NCBI RefSeq assembly: GCF_936928535.1
Contig: NZ_CAKZHY010000053.1
Location: forward strand, 1 to 64,000
Reading direction: 5' to 3'
DNA: 64,000 bases
From: an uncultured Bradyrhizobium sp.
GTDB lineage: Bacteria; Pseudomonadota; Alphaproteobacteria; Rhizobiales; Xanthobacteraceae
The notes under the pieces were generated by a model. That model saw only the letters and a program-made list of their open reading frames with translations, was not told the DNA's origin and ran no database searches. Shown in pieces: positions 52,076 through 61,364 of the stretch (positions are counted from its first letter, which is position 1; each line of letters starts with the position of its first letter). The position numbers and the translations under genes were made by a program.

Positions 52076-54784
52076 CTATTCCGCGGCCTGCTCCAGCGGT
52101 GCCGTGCGCGGCAGGATCATCTGGATCCGCGTGCCGCCGCCAGGCTCGGAATCGAGGTCGAGCCGGCCGCCGAGCCGGTTGGTGACGATGCTGTAGACGA
52201 TGTGCAGTCCGAGACCGGTACCGCCCTGGTCGCGCCGCGTGGTGAAAAACGGATCGAAGGCGCGGCGCCGCACGTCGAGGCTCATCCCGCAGCCATTGTC
52301 GGAGACGATGACCTCGACATTGTCCTTGCCGGACTCGCGCACCTGGATGTCGATGATCCCGGGCCGTCCGTCCGGGAAGGCGTGCGCCACCGAATTCAGG
52401 AACAGATTGGTCAGCACCTGGCCGTACGGACCGGGATAGCTGTTCATGGTGAGGTTGGGCTGGCACTCCACGTTGAGCGTCAGGTTTTGCTTGCGCAGGC
52501 CCGGGCGCAGGCTCATCACCACCTGCTCGGTGAGGTCGGCAAGGTCGAAGCTGCGCTGGTCCGAATAGTTGCGGTCGGCCGCGACCTGCTTGAACGACTG
52601 GATCAGCTCCGCCGCACGGTTCAGGTTGGAGACGAGCTGCGAGGACGCATCGCGACTGGTGCTGAGATAATCGTTGAGCGTCGAGCGGCGAAGCTCACCA
52701 CGCTCGACCTCGGCGCTGAAAATCGCCGTCTTGCGCTCCAGCGCAGAGGCGACCGTCAGGCTGATGCCGACGGGATTGTTGACCTCGTGCGCGACGCCGG
52801 CGACCAGGCGTCCGAGTGCGGCGAGCTTCTCCGCCTCGATCAGCGAGGCCTGGGTCTCGCGCAGATTGCGCAACGCGGTTTCGGCGGCGTCCTTGGCCTT
52901 CCGCATCTCCTGCTCGCCGCGCTTGCGCTCGCCGATGTCGAGCGCCACGGTGACGATCCGCTCGATCTCGCCCTCGGCATCGAGCAGCGGCAGCTTGTTG
53001 ACCAGCCATTGCCGCATGTGGCCTGAGGCGTCCTTGTACTCTTCCTCGTAGAAGCCGAGGCCCTTGCGCTGGCTGAGCACGCGCTTGTCGTTCTCGTCGG
53101 TCTTGGCGGCGCCATAGCGCGACATCAGATCGGCGGTAGTACGACCGAGCGCGTCGCCGGGTTCGATGCCGAAGATGCCCGCCATGTAGCGGTTCATCAG
53201 CACGTAACGGAGATCGCGATCCTTGACGTTGATGACGGCGGGCACGGTGTCGATGACCTGTTGCAGCAGGCGCCGGCCTTCGGCGATGGCATCTTCCGCC
53301 CGCTTCTGGTCGGTGATGTCGCGTAACGTGCCTTCGTAGCGGAGGATGGTACCCTGCTCGTCGCGCACGCCGGTCGCGCTGTCGGAGAGCCAGAGGATGT
53401 TGCCGCTACGCTGGCGCACCTGGTACTCGAACTCGCGCACCATGCCGTCGCGATGCATCAACCGCTGGTATTCCGCGCGCGCCTCGGGATGGACGTAGAT
53501 CGTGTGGGCGATGTCGTTGATGCTGTCGATCAGGTGCTGCGGGCTGTCATAGCCCATCATCCGCGCCAAGGCCGGATTGGCGTTGAGGAGATCCCCTGAC
53601 GGCGTCGTCACGTAGATGCCGTCGACCGAACCCTCGAACAGCTTGCGGTAGCTCTCTTCAGCCAGCCGCTGCTCGGTGAGCGCGCGCACCGCCGCTTCTC
53701 GCGCGGTGTCGGCCTCCTCCAGCGCGCGGCGGAACACCTCTGCGGCGCGTGCGATGTCGCCGATCTCATTGTTGAGATCGGCAGAGGGAATCGAGGTCCT
53801 TTTCTCGCCCGCCGCAAGCGCCCGGATGGAGCGTGCGATCTGGGCCAGCGGTCGCACCGTCCGCCCGACCACGAAGACGGCGGCGAGAATACCGATCAAC
53901 ACGCCCATGCTGCCGAGCACGATGCTCTGCCAGCGCGCCTCCGCCAGCGTCCGGGCAAAGTCGCGCGACAGCACATGGCCGCGGCGGTCACTGACGTCGC
54001 GCAGCAGTTCGGTGACACGGCCGATCAGCCGGCCCTCGGTGCCCAATACCTCGCGGTCGATATCGGCAATCTGCCGTTCGCGCACGGCGACCGCGATGAT
54101 GGCATCGGCGTAATTGTTCACTGCCGTCTTCAGCTTGCCATCGGCAATCATCATCGTCCGCATGCCTTGCGCGGCCTGTTCGGCCGCGGAGGGATTGCGC
54201 GCGAGCAGCCCAAGCGCGATCCGACTTTGGGCTTCGGACAGCCGCGCGGCTAGATCACGGTCGCCGCTTTCGGAGACCGCCGCGTCGAACTGGTCGCGTA
54301 GCGGCGGCAGCCCGGCAAGCAATTGCGCGCGGCGATCGATCAGGGTCGAAATCCGATCCAGCCCGCTGCGATAGGTCGCGAGCCGCACGGAGACGCCGTC
54401 GATCATGTCCTGCTGCTCGGGGGCAAGCTCGATGCGGGTCTTCTTGAGGATGTCGCTCAGGGTCGAGGCGGCCTCGCCGACCTGCTTGAACTGGATGCCC
54501 GCGCCGGGATCGGTGACGAAATCACGCGCGGCGAGCCGCAAATCGTTCATGCGGCGGTCGATATCTTCAGCGAGATCGCCGACGCTTTGCAGCCGCTGAA
54601 GCTCGGCGAAGGTGGCGTCGATATGCCGGATCGCGATCACGCTGGCCGTCGAGGTGACGATGATCACCGCCAGGACGAGAATGAAGCTGCCATACGTCAT
54701 CTGGCCGATCGACAGCGAAAATGATCGCTTCGGCGGCGGATTCGGTGGCGTTTCGACAGTCATAGGGGCGGAACCGGACTCCAT
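52076..54784 (-). CDS. Large membrane sensor histidine kinase with HAMP and PAS domains
   Basis: The 902-residue protein has a membrane helix near residues 32-55, a long helical periplasmic region, and a second helix near 300-320. HAMP (about 320-375), two PAS/PAC regions (about 395-510 and 525-640), a HisKA-type helix with His666 (VAGVAHEVNNP) and an HATPase domain with DNGCGM and GGTGLGLHIV follow. There is no receiver domain. It probably signals to a separate response regulator that is not adjacent. ATG 54784 has GGAGGGG upstream; ATG 54763 is an alternative. Confidence 0.92.
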   Translation of the reverse strand: MESGSAPMTVETPPNPPPKRSFSLSIGQMTYGSFILVLAVIIVTSTASVIAIRHIDATFAELQRLQSVGDLAEDIDRRMNDLRLAARDFVTDPGAGIQFKQVGEAASTLSDILKKTRIELAPEQQDMIDGVSVRLATYRSGLDRISTLIDRRAQLLAGLPPLRDQFDAAVSESGDRDLAARLSEAQSRIALGLLARNPSAAEQAAQGMRTMMIADGKLKTAVNNYADAIIAVAVRERQIADIDREVLGTEGRLIGRVTELLRDVSDRRGHVLSRDFARTLAEARWQSIVLGSMGVLIGILAAVFVVGRTVRPLAQIARSIRALAAGEKRTSIPSADLNNEIGDIARAAEVFRRALEEADTAREAAVRALTEQRLAEESYRKLFEGSVDGIYVTTPSGDLLNANPALARMMGYDSPQHLIDSINDIAHTIYVHPEARAEYQRLMHRDGMVREFEYQVRQRSGNILWLSDSATGVRDEQGTILRYEGTLRDITDQKRAEDAIAEGRRLLQQVIDTVPAVINVKDRDLRYVLMNRYMAGIFGIEPGDALGRTTADLMSRYGAAKTDENDKRVLSQRKGLGFYEEEYKDASGHMRQWLVNKLPLLDAEGEIERIVTVALDIGERKRGEQEMRKAKDAAETALRNLRETQASLIEAEKLAALGRLVAGVAHEVNNPVGISLTVASALERKTAIFSAEVERGELRRSTLNDYLSTSRDASSQLVSNLNRAAELIQSFKQVAADRNYSDQRSFDLADLTEQVVMSLRPGLRKQNLTLNVECQPNLTMNSYPGPYGQVLTNLFLNSVAHAFPDGRPGIIDIQVRESGKDNVEVIVSDNGCGMSLDVRRRAFDPFFTTRRDQGGTGLGLHIVYSIVTNRLGGRLDLDSEPGGGTRIQMILPRTAPLEQAAE

Positions 54785-54853
54785 ACCCCTCCAATATACG
54801 CTGTATCGCCCCTCCGGGGGAACATGCCTCAACCGGCCGGAACAGCCTGTTTT

Positions 54854-55786
54854 TCATGATGGTTTAGCGACGGCCGCCCGCCGCGCCGGGATCGTCATGG
54901 CGGCAACGCCGACAACGACGCAAGCAAGGCCAATCCAGGCTGTCCGGCTCAGGCTTTCGCCGAGGAAGGCGACGCTGATGGCGACCCCGATCGGGACGCG
55001 CAAATAAGCCTGGGCGGTGGTGCCGACCGAACCGAGGGTCTGGATCAGGCGGAAATAGATCGCGAAGGCGGCTGCCGTCGAGAATACCGCGAGCGCCAGC
55101 AGCGCCAGGACCGAGCTCAGCGAGGGCGACAGCGTCCAGGGCTGCTCGAGCACCAGCGAGGCCGGAATCAGCGCCGTCGTGCCCGCCAGCAGCGAGCCGG
55201 CGGCGGGCGCCATGGGATCGAGGCCCTTGAAGCTCCGGCCGAAGATCGCGGCACATGCATAGCAGATAGTGGCGGCAACGATCGCCGCTTCCGCAGCGAG
55301 GCCGCTGCCAACGTCGCGGAACGCATCGACGCCAACGATCAGGAGGATGCCAGCCATGCCGGCGATCACGCCGAACAGCTTTCGCGGGGTCGTGGCCTCA
55401 TGGCGGGTGACGATCGCGGTGAGCAGGAAGGTGAAGATCGGCCCGGCCGAGTTGAGGATGGTCGCCAGCGCCGCATCGACATGGCGCTCGCCCCAGGCGA
55501 TCAGGGTCCACGGGATGACGCTGTTGAGCACGGCCTGGAACGCGAAGCGCTGCCAGGTCGCGGCGTCCGTGGGCATGCTAATGCCCCTCGCCCACATGAC
55601 TGCGAGCAGCAACAGGCCCGCCACCGTCGTGCGGGCGGCGATCAGTGTCACCGGCGGGATGGTGGCGACGCCGAGCTTGATGAAGGTGTAGGAGCCGCCC
55701 CAGAGCGTTGCGAGTGCGAGCAGCAATGCCAACTCGATGGCGATGTTGGTATCCTGCCTGACGTCCATCTGATCTGTCCCATCCAT
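54854..55786 (-). CDS. EamA/DMT family transporter
   Basis: The 310-residue protein has ten hydrophobic helices and two EamA repeats, with LATLWGGSYTFIKLG at the start and FLGESLSRTAWIG near residue 277. It is typical of metabolite exporters of the drug/metabolite superfamily. The true start may be ATG 55768, which has GGGA upstream, six codons downstream of the first ATG. Confidence 0.9.
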   Translation of the reverse strand: MDGTDQMDVRQDTNIAIELALLLALATLWGGSYTFIKLGVATIPPVTLIAARTTVAGLLLLAVMWARGISMPTDAATWQRFAFQAVLNSVIPWTLIAWGERHVDAALATILNSAGPIFTFLLTAIVTRHEATTPRKLFGVIAGMAGILLIVGVDAFRDVGSGLAAEAAIVAATICYACAAIFGRSFKGLDPMAPAAGSLLAGTTALIPASLVLEQPWTLSPSLSSVLALLALAVFSTAAAFAIYFRLIQTLGSVGTTAQAYLRVPIGVAISVAFLGESLSRTAWIGLACVVVGVAAMTIPARRAAVAKPS

Positions 55787-55848
55787 TCGCGATGGACGGA
55801 ACCTAGCGCGCCCGGGACCGGCTATACTTCGGTCAATATCGAAGTGTC

Positions 55849-56664
55849 CTAGCCGACCGCCCCGACCTCGAACACCTCTCCGTCATAGCCGGCCTCGCGG
55901 GGGATGCGGAGCTGGCGACCGCTCTCGGTCTTGGTCATCACGGGCATCACCGTGACGATCGACATCCCCTTGGCATGATCGAGTGCGGCGCTCACACTCG
56001 GCTGCTTGGCAAGGCGGATCAGATTGCGCGTGGTCGGGAACGGCAGCTTGAAGCGGCCGCTCTCACCGCCCTCCACCGCCTCGCGCGCCGACAGCCAGAT
56101 CGAGTCGGTGGACTCGCGGCCGTCATGCGCCCCGAGCTGGTCCGGCGGTGCGGCCGCCAGGAAAAACCAGGTGTCGAAGCGCTTGGGCATGCCCTCCGGC
56201 GTGATCCAATGCGCATAGGGCACGAGCGTGTCGAGCGCGAGCTGGAGGCCGTTGTCGTCGAGAATTTTCAGGAAGCTGATCTTGTGCTCGTTGAGCGCGA
56301 CGCGATGCGCGTCGGCGATCTCGCCGGCGCTCTTGGCATCAACTGGGGTACCCGTGTCCTTGAATCGCGCCAGCAGGATACCGCTTTCTTCAAAGGTCTC
56401 GCGGATCGCGGCGATGCGAAACCCGCGATCCGCTTCGTTCAGGCCCTCGCCGCCTGAATACAAATCGGCACGGGCGACAATCTCGTTGTCGCCAGCATCG
56501 ACGCTGCCACCCGGAAACACCAGCGCGCCCGAGTTGAACTCGATCTGATGATGACGAACCATCATGAAGATCTCAACTTCGCCGCGGCCCTTGCCGTCGG
56601 CCTTCGCGCCATCGCGCAGCAGCAGGATCGTCGAGGCCGGACGTGATGCTGATGTCTCGGGCAT
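55849..56664 (-). CDS. NUDIX hydrolase
   Basis: The 271-residue protein has a NUDIX box spread over FPGGSVDAGDNE (near residue 50) and AAIRETFEESGILL (near residue 85), matching R-E-x2-E-E-x-G. It hydrolyses nucleoside diphosphates linked to another moiety; the group resembles CoA pyrophosphatase/NUDT19-like proteins. It directly follows the DHDPS-like gene (4 bp gap on the same strand), so may be co-transcribed with the acyl-CoA group. Confidence 0.88.
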   Translation of the reverse strand: MPETSASRPASTILLLRDGAKADGKGRGEVEIFMMVRHHQIEFNSGALVFPGGSVDAGDNEIVARADLYSGGEGLNEADRGFRIAAIRETFEESGILLARFKDTGTPVDAKSAGEIADAHRVALNEHKISFLKILDDNGLQLALDTLVPYAHWITPEGMPKRFDTWFFLAAAPPDQLGAHDGRESTDSIWLSAREAVEGGESGRFKLPFPTTRNLIRLAKQPSVSAALDHAKGMSIVTVMPVMTKTESGRQLRIPREAGYDGEVFEVGAVG

Positions 56665-56668
56665 TCAA

Positions 56669-57622
56669 CTAACCCGCGGCGCTGGATTGCGGGCCGAGAT
56701 TGGCGCGCTTGTCGAAACGGGCAACGCGCGACAAGAGGTAATCGACCTCGGCTTTCGCGGTGGCCGTCATCGTCGCGCCCGGCTTGCGCTGCGCGCTGGA
56801 GGCGATGATGCCGCGCTTCTGGAGCACGTATTTGCGAACGGTCAGGCCGACGCCGGGCTGCTGCTCATAGCGGATCAGCGGAAGATGCGCGTCGAACAGG
56901 TCGTGCGCGGCGTCGCGCTTGCCGGCCTTGGAGAGGTTGACGACATCGATCAGCAGTTCAGGGAAGGCATAGCCGGTCATGGCGCCGTCAGCGCCGCGCT
57001 CCATCTCGAAGTCGAGGAAGGTGCCGCCATTGCCGCAGAGGATCGAGAGCGGACGGAGCGAACCATCCTTCTGGAAGCCGCGCAGCGTCGAAATCTTCTC
57101 CAGGCCCGGCCAGTCCTCATGCTTGAGCATGACGCAGTTCGGATTGTCCATGACGATCTTGCGGATCACGGCGGGCGTGAACACCACCTGCAAGGTCAGC
57201 GGATAGTCCTGCAGCACCCAGGGAATATCCGGCCCGATCGCCTCGGCGGCCTGCTTGAAATAACCAACGATCTGGTCGTCGGTGCGAAGCGACGGGGGCG
57301 GTGCGATCATCACGCCGGCCGCGCCTGCGTCCATCGAGGCCTTCGCCAGCGAGCGCATGGTGGCAAAGCCCGGCGCGGAGACGCCAACGATCACCTGCAT
57401 CTTCTTGGCGCGCTTGACGTAGCGCACCGCCACCTGCTCGGCCTCGACCGCGTCTAACTTCGGCGCCTCGCCGAGGATACCCAGCACCGTGACGCCGTCG
57501 CAGCCGACCTCCTCGTAGAAATCGGTCAGGCGGTCAATCGAGCGCTCGTCGATCCGGCCGTCGTCGTGGAACGGCGTCGGCGCGATTGCGAAGGTGCCCT
57601 TGGCGTCGGCGGTGAGTTTCAT
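56669..57622 (-). CDS. Dihydrodipicolinate synthase (DapA) family aldolase
   Basis: The 317-residue TIM-barrel protein has the family's Tyr140 (QDYPL) and Schiff-base Lys167 (MLKHED), and GILGEAPKL at 48-56 in place of the GTTGE strand. Members include dihydrodipicolinate synthase, N-acetylneuraminate lyase and aldolases of sugar or aromatic acids. The altered substrate loop argues against lysine biosynthesis. It is the downstream part of the acyl-CoA group, separated by a palindromic repeat. Confidence 0.88.
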   Translation of the reverse strand: MKLTADAKGTFAIAPTPFHDDGRIDERSIDRLTDFYEEVGCDGVTVLGILGEAPKLDAVEAEQVAVRYVKRAKKMQVIVGVSAPGFATMRSLAKASMDAGAAGVMIAPPPSLRTDDQIVGYFKQAAEAIGPDIPWVLQDYPLTLQVVFTPAVIRKIVMDNPNCVMLKHEDWPGLEKISTLRGFQKDGSLRPLSILCGNGGTFLDFEMERGADGAMTGYAFPELLIDVVNLSKAGKRDAAHDLFDAHLPLIRYEQQPGVGLTVRKYVLQKRGIIASSAQRKPGATMTATAKAEVDYLLSRVARFDKRANLGPQSSAAG

Positions 57623-57639
57623 CAGTCCCTCTTTTTCTC

Positions 57640-57741
57640 CGTCATTCCGGGGCGCGCGCAGCGCGAACCCGGAATCCATTCATCTATTGCGCGTGCTGTA
57701 ACATGGATCCCGGGTTCACGCTTCGCGTGCCCGGGATGACG
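57640..57741. repeat. Palindromic repeat (GTCATTCCGGGGC family), copy 1
   Basis: GTCATTCCGGGGCGCGCGCAG, read from 57641 (first 20 bases only considered), pairs with GGGTTCACGCTTCGCGTGCCCGGGATGAC at the other end in complementary parts; a central GAACCCGGAATCC/GGATCCCGGGTTC pair adds to the stem. It lies between the DHDPS-like and SDR genes. A close relative is at 58651-58741. Confidence 0.75.
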
Positions 57742-57746
57742 ACTGG

Positions 57747-58625
57747 CTAAAACCTCCGCGCGCCCATCTTGATCTGTTCCTCGGAGAAGAAGATCTCCTT
57801 GGCATGATCGACGATGTCCTGTGCATTCCAGCCCGTATGCGGCGGTTTCCAGCCTTCCATCTCCATCATCCGCATTTCGCGCACGCCGCGGGGCCCGGAC
57901 ACGCCCAGCACCTTGCCGGTTTGGTCGCCCGACAAATCGCTGACCATGTATAGCACGGCCGGCGCGATACCGTCCGGCCCCAGCGCCGCACCTGGGTTCT
58001 CCTTATAGCGGGGCAGGTCTGCGGTCATGCGGGTCAGCGCCCCCGGGGCGAGCGTCCAGATCCGGATGTTGTACTTGCGACCCTCGATCGCCAGCACGTT
58101 GGACAGGCCCCAGATGCCGCCCTTGGCCGCGCCATAATTGGTCTGGCCGAAATTGCCGATCAGGCCTGAGGTCGAGGAGGTGTTGACGATGACACCGCCG
58201 CCATTGTCCCGCATCCAGCGAAACACCGGCATGGTGCAACAAAAGGTGCCCTTCAGATGCACCTTGATCACCTTGTCCCAGTCGGACTCGCTGGCCTTGG
58301 CGAAGGTCTGGTCGCGCAGGATGCCGGCATTGTTGACCAGGATGTCGGCGCGACCGAAATGCTTGATGGCATCATCGAACACCGATTGGCCGCCCTCCAT
58401 GGTGGAGATGTCGGCGCCGTTGGCGACAGCCTTGCCGCCCTCGGCCTTGATCGCGTCCACCACAAGCTGGGCCATCGATTTGTCGGCGCCGGAGCCGTCA
58501 CGGGGCCCGCCGAGATCGTTGACCACGACCGCGGCCCCTTCCCGCGCGAACAGTCTTGCGTAGGCCTCACCGAGCCCCCCGCCCGCGCCGGTGATCAGCG
58601 CAACCTTGCCGTCGAGTAGTCCCAT
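57747..58625 (-). CDS. SDR family 3-hydroxyacyl-CoA dehydrogenase-like oxidoreductase
   Basis: The 292-residue SDR has TGAGGGLGEA near residue 14, NNAG near residue 98, NTSSTSGLIGNFGQ with catalytic Ser and TNYGAAKGG with Tyr and Lys near residue 165-169. The long C-terminal part (EMRMMEMEGWKPP) matches peroxisomal multifunctional enzyme-like SDRs that oxidise 3-hydroxyacyl-CoA of branched or steroid side chains. It is next to a MaoC hydratase, and the two steps follow in sequence. Confidence 0.88.
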   Translation of the reverse strand: MGLLDGKVALITGAGGGLGEAYARLFAREGAAVVVNDLGGPRDGSGADKSMAQLVVDAIKAEGGKAVANGADISTMEGGQSVFDDAIKHFGRADILVNNAGILRDQTFAKASESDWDKVIKVHLKGTFCCTMPVFRWMRDNGGGVIVNTSSTSGLIGNFGQTNYGAAKGGIWGLSNVLAIEGRKYNIRIWTLAPGALTRMTADLPRYKENPGAALGPDGIAPAVLYMVSDLSGDQTGKVLGVSGPRGVREMRMMEMEGWKPPHTGWNAQDIVDHAKEIFFSEEQIKMGARRF

Positions 58626-58650
58626 GGTGGCTTCTCCCTGTTTTATTATT

Positions 58651-58741
58651 GTCATTCCGGGGCAGCGCACAGCGCTGAACCCGGAACCCAGAGGTCGTGG
58701 CGCGAGATTCCGGGTTCGCGCTTCGCGCGCCCCGGAATGAC
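58651..58741. repeat. Palindromic repeat (GTCATTCCGGGGC family), copy 2
   Basis: The element starts GTCATTCCGGGGCAGCGCAC (58651-58670) and ends CGCGCCCCGGAATGAC (58726-58741), which is the complement of the start. Inner parts CTGAACCCGGAACCC and ATTCCGGGTTCG pair. It is closely related to the copy at 57640-57741, only about 900 bp away, and separates the SDR and MaoC genes. Confidence 0.8.
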
Positions 58742-58749
58742 AGCGGGGC

Positions 58750-59610
58750 CTAACCCAGCACCGTCTTGCCGTTCTTGATCACCGTCACCCCGCGCGACTT
58801 CACCTTGGCTTCGAACGAGATCGTGTTGCCGTCCTTCCAGAGGTCCATGGTCACGGTCTCGCCGGGATAGACCGGGGATGAGAACCGCGCGACGTGCTGG
58901 CGGAACGCTGACGCGTCATAGTCGGCATAGGTCTGCAGCACGCCGCGGCAGGTGATGCCATAGGTGCACATGCCGTGCAGGATCGGACGCGGGAAACCGG
59001 CCTTCCTGGCGAACTCGGGATCGCTGTGCAGCGGATTACGGTCGCCGCAGAGACGATAGACCAGCGCCTGATCGGGCCGCGTGACGATGTCGATGGTCCT
59101 GTCGGGCGCGCGCGACGGAATCTTGTGCGGATCAGGCTGGGTCAGGTTCGGCCCGCCAAAACCGCCGTCGCCGCGGGCGAAGCGCGAAGCGACGAGTGTC
59201 GCGAGCTTCTCGCCCTTCTCGTTCTTCAGCACGGTCTGGTGGCTGATGACGACGCCCTTGTCCTTGCCCTTGTCGTAGACCTCGAGCACGGAGGAGTCGG
59301 CGGTGATGTTGGCGGCGACCGGCAGCGGCTGGTGGAAGGTGATGTCGCGCTCGCCGTCGACCACCATGACGCGGTTGAGGTTCATTTCGCCCGGCCCCGA
59401 ACCCCATGCTGCAACGGAGGCGAAGGTCGGCACCACCTTCAACGGTCGCGGCGTGAGCGTGCCTTCGTTGACGAAGGCGAGCTCGTTCTCGTCCATGGGA
59501 TCGGCGCCGAGGCCGATGCCGTAAGCGTAGAGCATGACCTCGCGATCGCCATAGGCATATTTCTGGCCGAGGTTTTTCAGGCCTTTGAGCTCTTCGTATC
59601 TGGCGGACAT
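58750..59610 (-). CDS. MaoC-like 2-enoyl-CoA hydratase
   Basis: The 286-residue protein is a double hot-dog enoyl-CoA hydratase 2 type. An N-terminal dehydratase-like half with MLYAYGIGLGADP precedes the C-terminal MaoC half with DRNPLHSDPEFARKAGFPRPILHG, described in two parts (residues about 197-207 and 208-220), including the hydratase motif D-x4-H. It hydrates trans-2-enoyl-CoA to (R)-3-hydroxyacyl-CoA. The SDR beside it is the logical next step. ATG 59610 is the start. Confidence 0.88.
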   Translation of the reverse strand: MSARYEELKGLKNLGQKYAYGDREVMLYAYGIGLGADPMDENELAFVNEGTLTPRPLKVVPTFASVAAWGSGPGEMNLNRVMVVDGERDITFHQPLPVAANITADSSVLEVYDKGKDKGVVISHQTVLKNEKGEKLATLVASRFARGDGGFGGPNLTQPDPHKIPSRAPDRTIDIVTRPDQALVYRLCGDRNPLHSDPEFARKAGFPRPILHGMCTYGITCRGVLQTYADYDASAFRQHVARFSSPVYPGETVTMDLWKDGNTISFEAKVKSRGVTVIKNGKTVLG

Positions 59611-59653
59611 TCTGTTTGTTTCCTCCCGGCCTTCTTTCAGCGGGCGGCGGCGC

Positions 59654-59815
59654 CTATTGATGCGCCCTCTCCCCTTGCGGGAGAGAGCCAGATGCTGCCC
59701 GCAACAAACTCGTTTGGGTGAGGGGTTGCCTCCGCATCGAACAATCTCTCCGCGGAGCGATACCCCTCATCCGGCGCTTCGCGCCACCTTCCCCCACAAG
59801 GGGGGAAGGGAAGAA
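59654..59815. repeat. Composite palindromic repeat
   Basis: The element contains a hairpin CTCTCCCCTTGCGGGAGAG (59668-59686), a longer pairing of TGAGGGGTTGC with GATACCCCTCA (59718-59770), and CCTTCCCCCACAAGGGGGGAAGG (59789-59811). These GAGGGG/CCCCTC modules are typical of Bradyrhizobium intergenic elements. It fills the gap between the MaoC gene and the DUF35 gene. Confidence 0.65.
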
Positions 59816-59817
59816 AT

Positions 59818-60207
59818 TTACGCCACCGTGAAGAACGGCAATGGCGCGCCATCCGTCGGCTTGAACACCACTTTCACCTTCTGACCGATCTTCAGCTTCT
59901 CCAGATCGCAGTCGACGAAATTGGTCTGCACCGACGGCCCTTCCTTCAGCGTGACGTAGCCGATCGCATAAGGCCCCGTCGGCGACTTCCGCATCAGGCT
60001 GTAAGTGTAGATCGTGCCCTCGCCCGAGGCCTCTTCCCACACCGTCTTGTCGGAGTAGCAGAACGGGCAAATCGAGCGCGGGAAGTAATGCGCTTCGCCA
60101 CAGGCGGTGCAGCGCTTGATCATGAACTTGCCCTGCTTGGCCGCATCCCAGAACGCGGCGGTCTCGGGGTTCGTCACCGGGGCAGGATACTTCTTTGCTT
60201 CACCCAT
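59818..60207 (-). CDS. Zn-ribbon OB-fold protein (DUF35/ChsH2-like)
   Basis: The 129-residue product has a zinc ribbon with CTACGEAHYFPRSICPFC (residues about 32-49) and a C-terminal OB-fold with GTIYTYSLMRKSP. DUF35 proteins form complexes with thiolases or MaoC hydratases acting on acyl-CoAs, such as ChsH2 and the SCPx-associated partner. The start overlaps the thiolase stop (TGATG), so the two are co-translated and likely form a complex. Confidence 0.9.
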   Translation of the reverse strand: MGEAKKYPAPVTNPETAAFWDAAKQGKFMIKRCTACGEAHYFPRSICPFCYSDKTVWEEASGEGTIYTYSLMRKSPTGPYAIGYVTLKEGPSVQTNFVDCDLEKLKIGQKVKVVFKPTDGAPLPFFTVA

Positions 60208-61364
60208 CACACGCGCTCCAGAATGGCCGTCGAGGCGGCGTGGCGAACACCCAACAGGCCGCCGGTGCCATGCGCGATGGCGAGATCGCAATTCTTGACC
60301 TGCACCTTCGGATGCGCCTCGCCGCGCAGCTGCCTGACGGCTTCGATGATCTTGGTCATGCCGCCGCGGTTGACGGGATGGTTGCTGCAGAGGCCGCCGC
60401 CATCGGTGTTGAACGGCAGCTTGCCGACGCCCGAGATCAGATTGCCGTCGGCAACGAACTTGCCGCCCTCGCCCTTCCTGCAGAAGCCGAGGTCTTCCAG
60501 TTGCATCAGCACCGTGATGGTGAAGCTGTCATAGATCGAGGCGTATTTGATATCCTTCGGCGTGACGCCGGCTTCCTCGAACGCGCGCGGGCCGGACCAG
60601 ATGCCGGCAGAGTATGTGAGATCGAGATCCTTGCCGCCGCGCGGGCCCTTCATCGCCTCGCCATGACCGATCAGCTTGACCAGCGGCTTCTTCAGGCTCT
60701 TGGCGATCTCGGGTGTCGTCACGATCAGCGCGCCGCCACCGTCGGAGACGACGCAACAATCCATGCGGTGCAAGGGATCGGAGATCATCGGCGAGTTCAG
60801 GACGTCCTCGACCGTGACGACGTCCTTGAGCATCGCATGCGGATTGTATTGCGCATGATGCGAGGCCGCGACCTTGATCCAGGCGAGTTGCTCGCTCGTG
60901 GTGCCATAGTCGTGCATGTGGCGCATGGCACACATGCCATAGGCATTGTGGGTGGTCGCGCCGTAAGCGGACTCGAAATCGGCCTCCGCGCCTGCCGCGC
61001 GCGGCGGCATCGCGCCGGTGCGCGGCTTGCCGGCGAGCGTGATGAGCGCGATCGAGCATTTGCCCGCCGCGATCGCTTCGGCGGCATGGCCGAGATGGAT
61101 GATGTAGGAACAGCCGCCGGTCTCGGTGGAATCGACGTGGCGGAGTTTCTTGGTGTTCAGCCCGAGATAATCGACCATCGGCCAGGCGCCGCCGGGCGCA
61201 TCGCCCGCGCAGAAATAGCCGTCGACATCGTCCTTGCTGATCCCGGCATCCTCGATCGCTCCCTTGGCGACCTCGGCGTGGAGCTGGGCGGTGGATTTGT
61301 CCGGCGCATGCCGGGTCGGGTGTTCGTAGATCCCGGCAATGTAGGCCTTGCCCTTGATGGTCAA
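60207..61364 (-). CDS. SCPx-like thiolase/acetyl-CoA acetyltransferase
   Basis: The 385-residue protein belongs to the non-decarboxylating thiolase-like group related to SCPx and lipid-transfer aldolases. A GGCSYI Cys-bearing loop lies near residue 85, and HGTGGLLGVRHAASTAI near residue 363. Such proteins with a DUF35 partner act in degradation of branched or steroid side chains. The TTG start at 61364 has GGAGA 8 bp upstream and begins with the conserved TIKGKAYIAG. It overlaps the DUF35 gene. A 15-bp palindrome lies 69-83 bp upstream. Confidence 0.88.
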   Translation of the reverse strand: MTIKGKAYIAGIYEHPTRHAPDKSTAQLHAEVAKGAIEDAGISKDDVDGYFCAGDAPGGAWPMVDYLGLNTKKLRHVDSTETGGCSYIIHLGHAAEAIAAGKCSIALITLAGKPRTGAMPPRAAGAEADFESAYGATTHNAYGMCAMRHMHDYGTTSEQLAWIKVAASHHAQYNPHAMLKDVVTVEDVLNSPMISDPLHRMDCCVVSDGGGALIVTTPEIAKSLKKPLVKLIGHGEAMKGPRGGKDLDLTYSAGIWSGPRAFEEAGVTPKDIKYASIYDSFTITVLMQLEDLGFCRKGEGGKFVADGNLISGVGKLPFNTDGGGLCSNHPVNRGGMTKIIEAVRQLRGEAHPKVQVKNCDLAIAHGTGGLLGVRHAASTAILERV

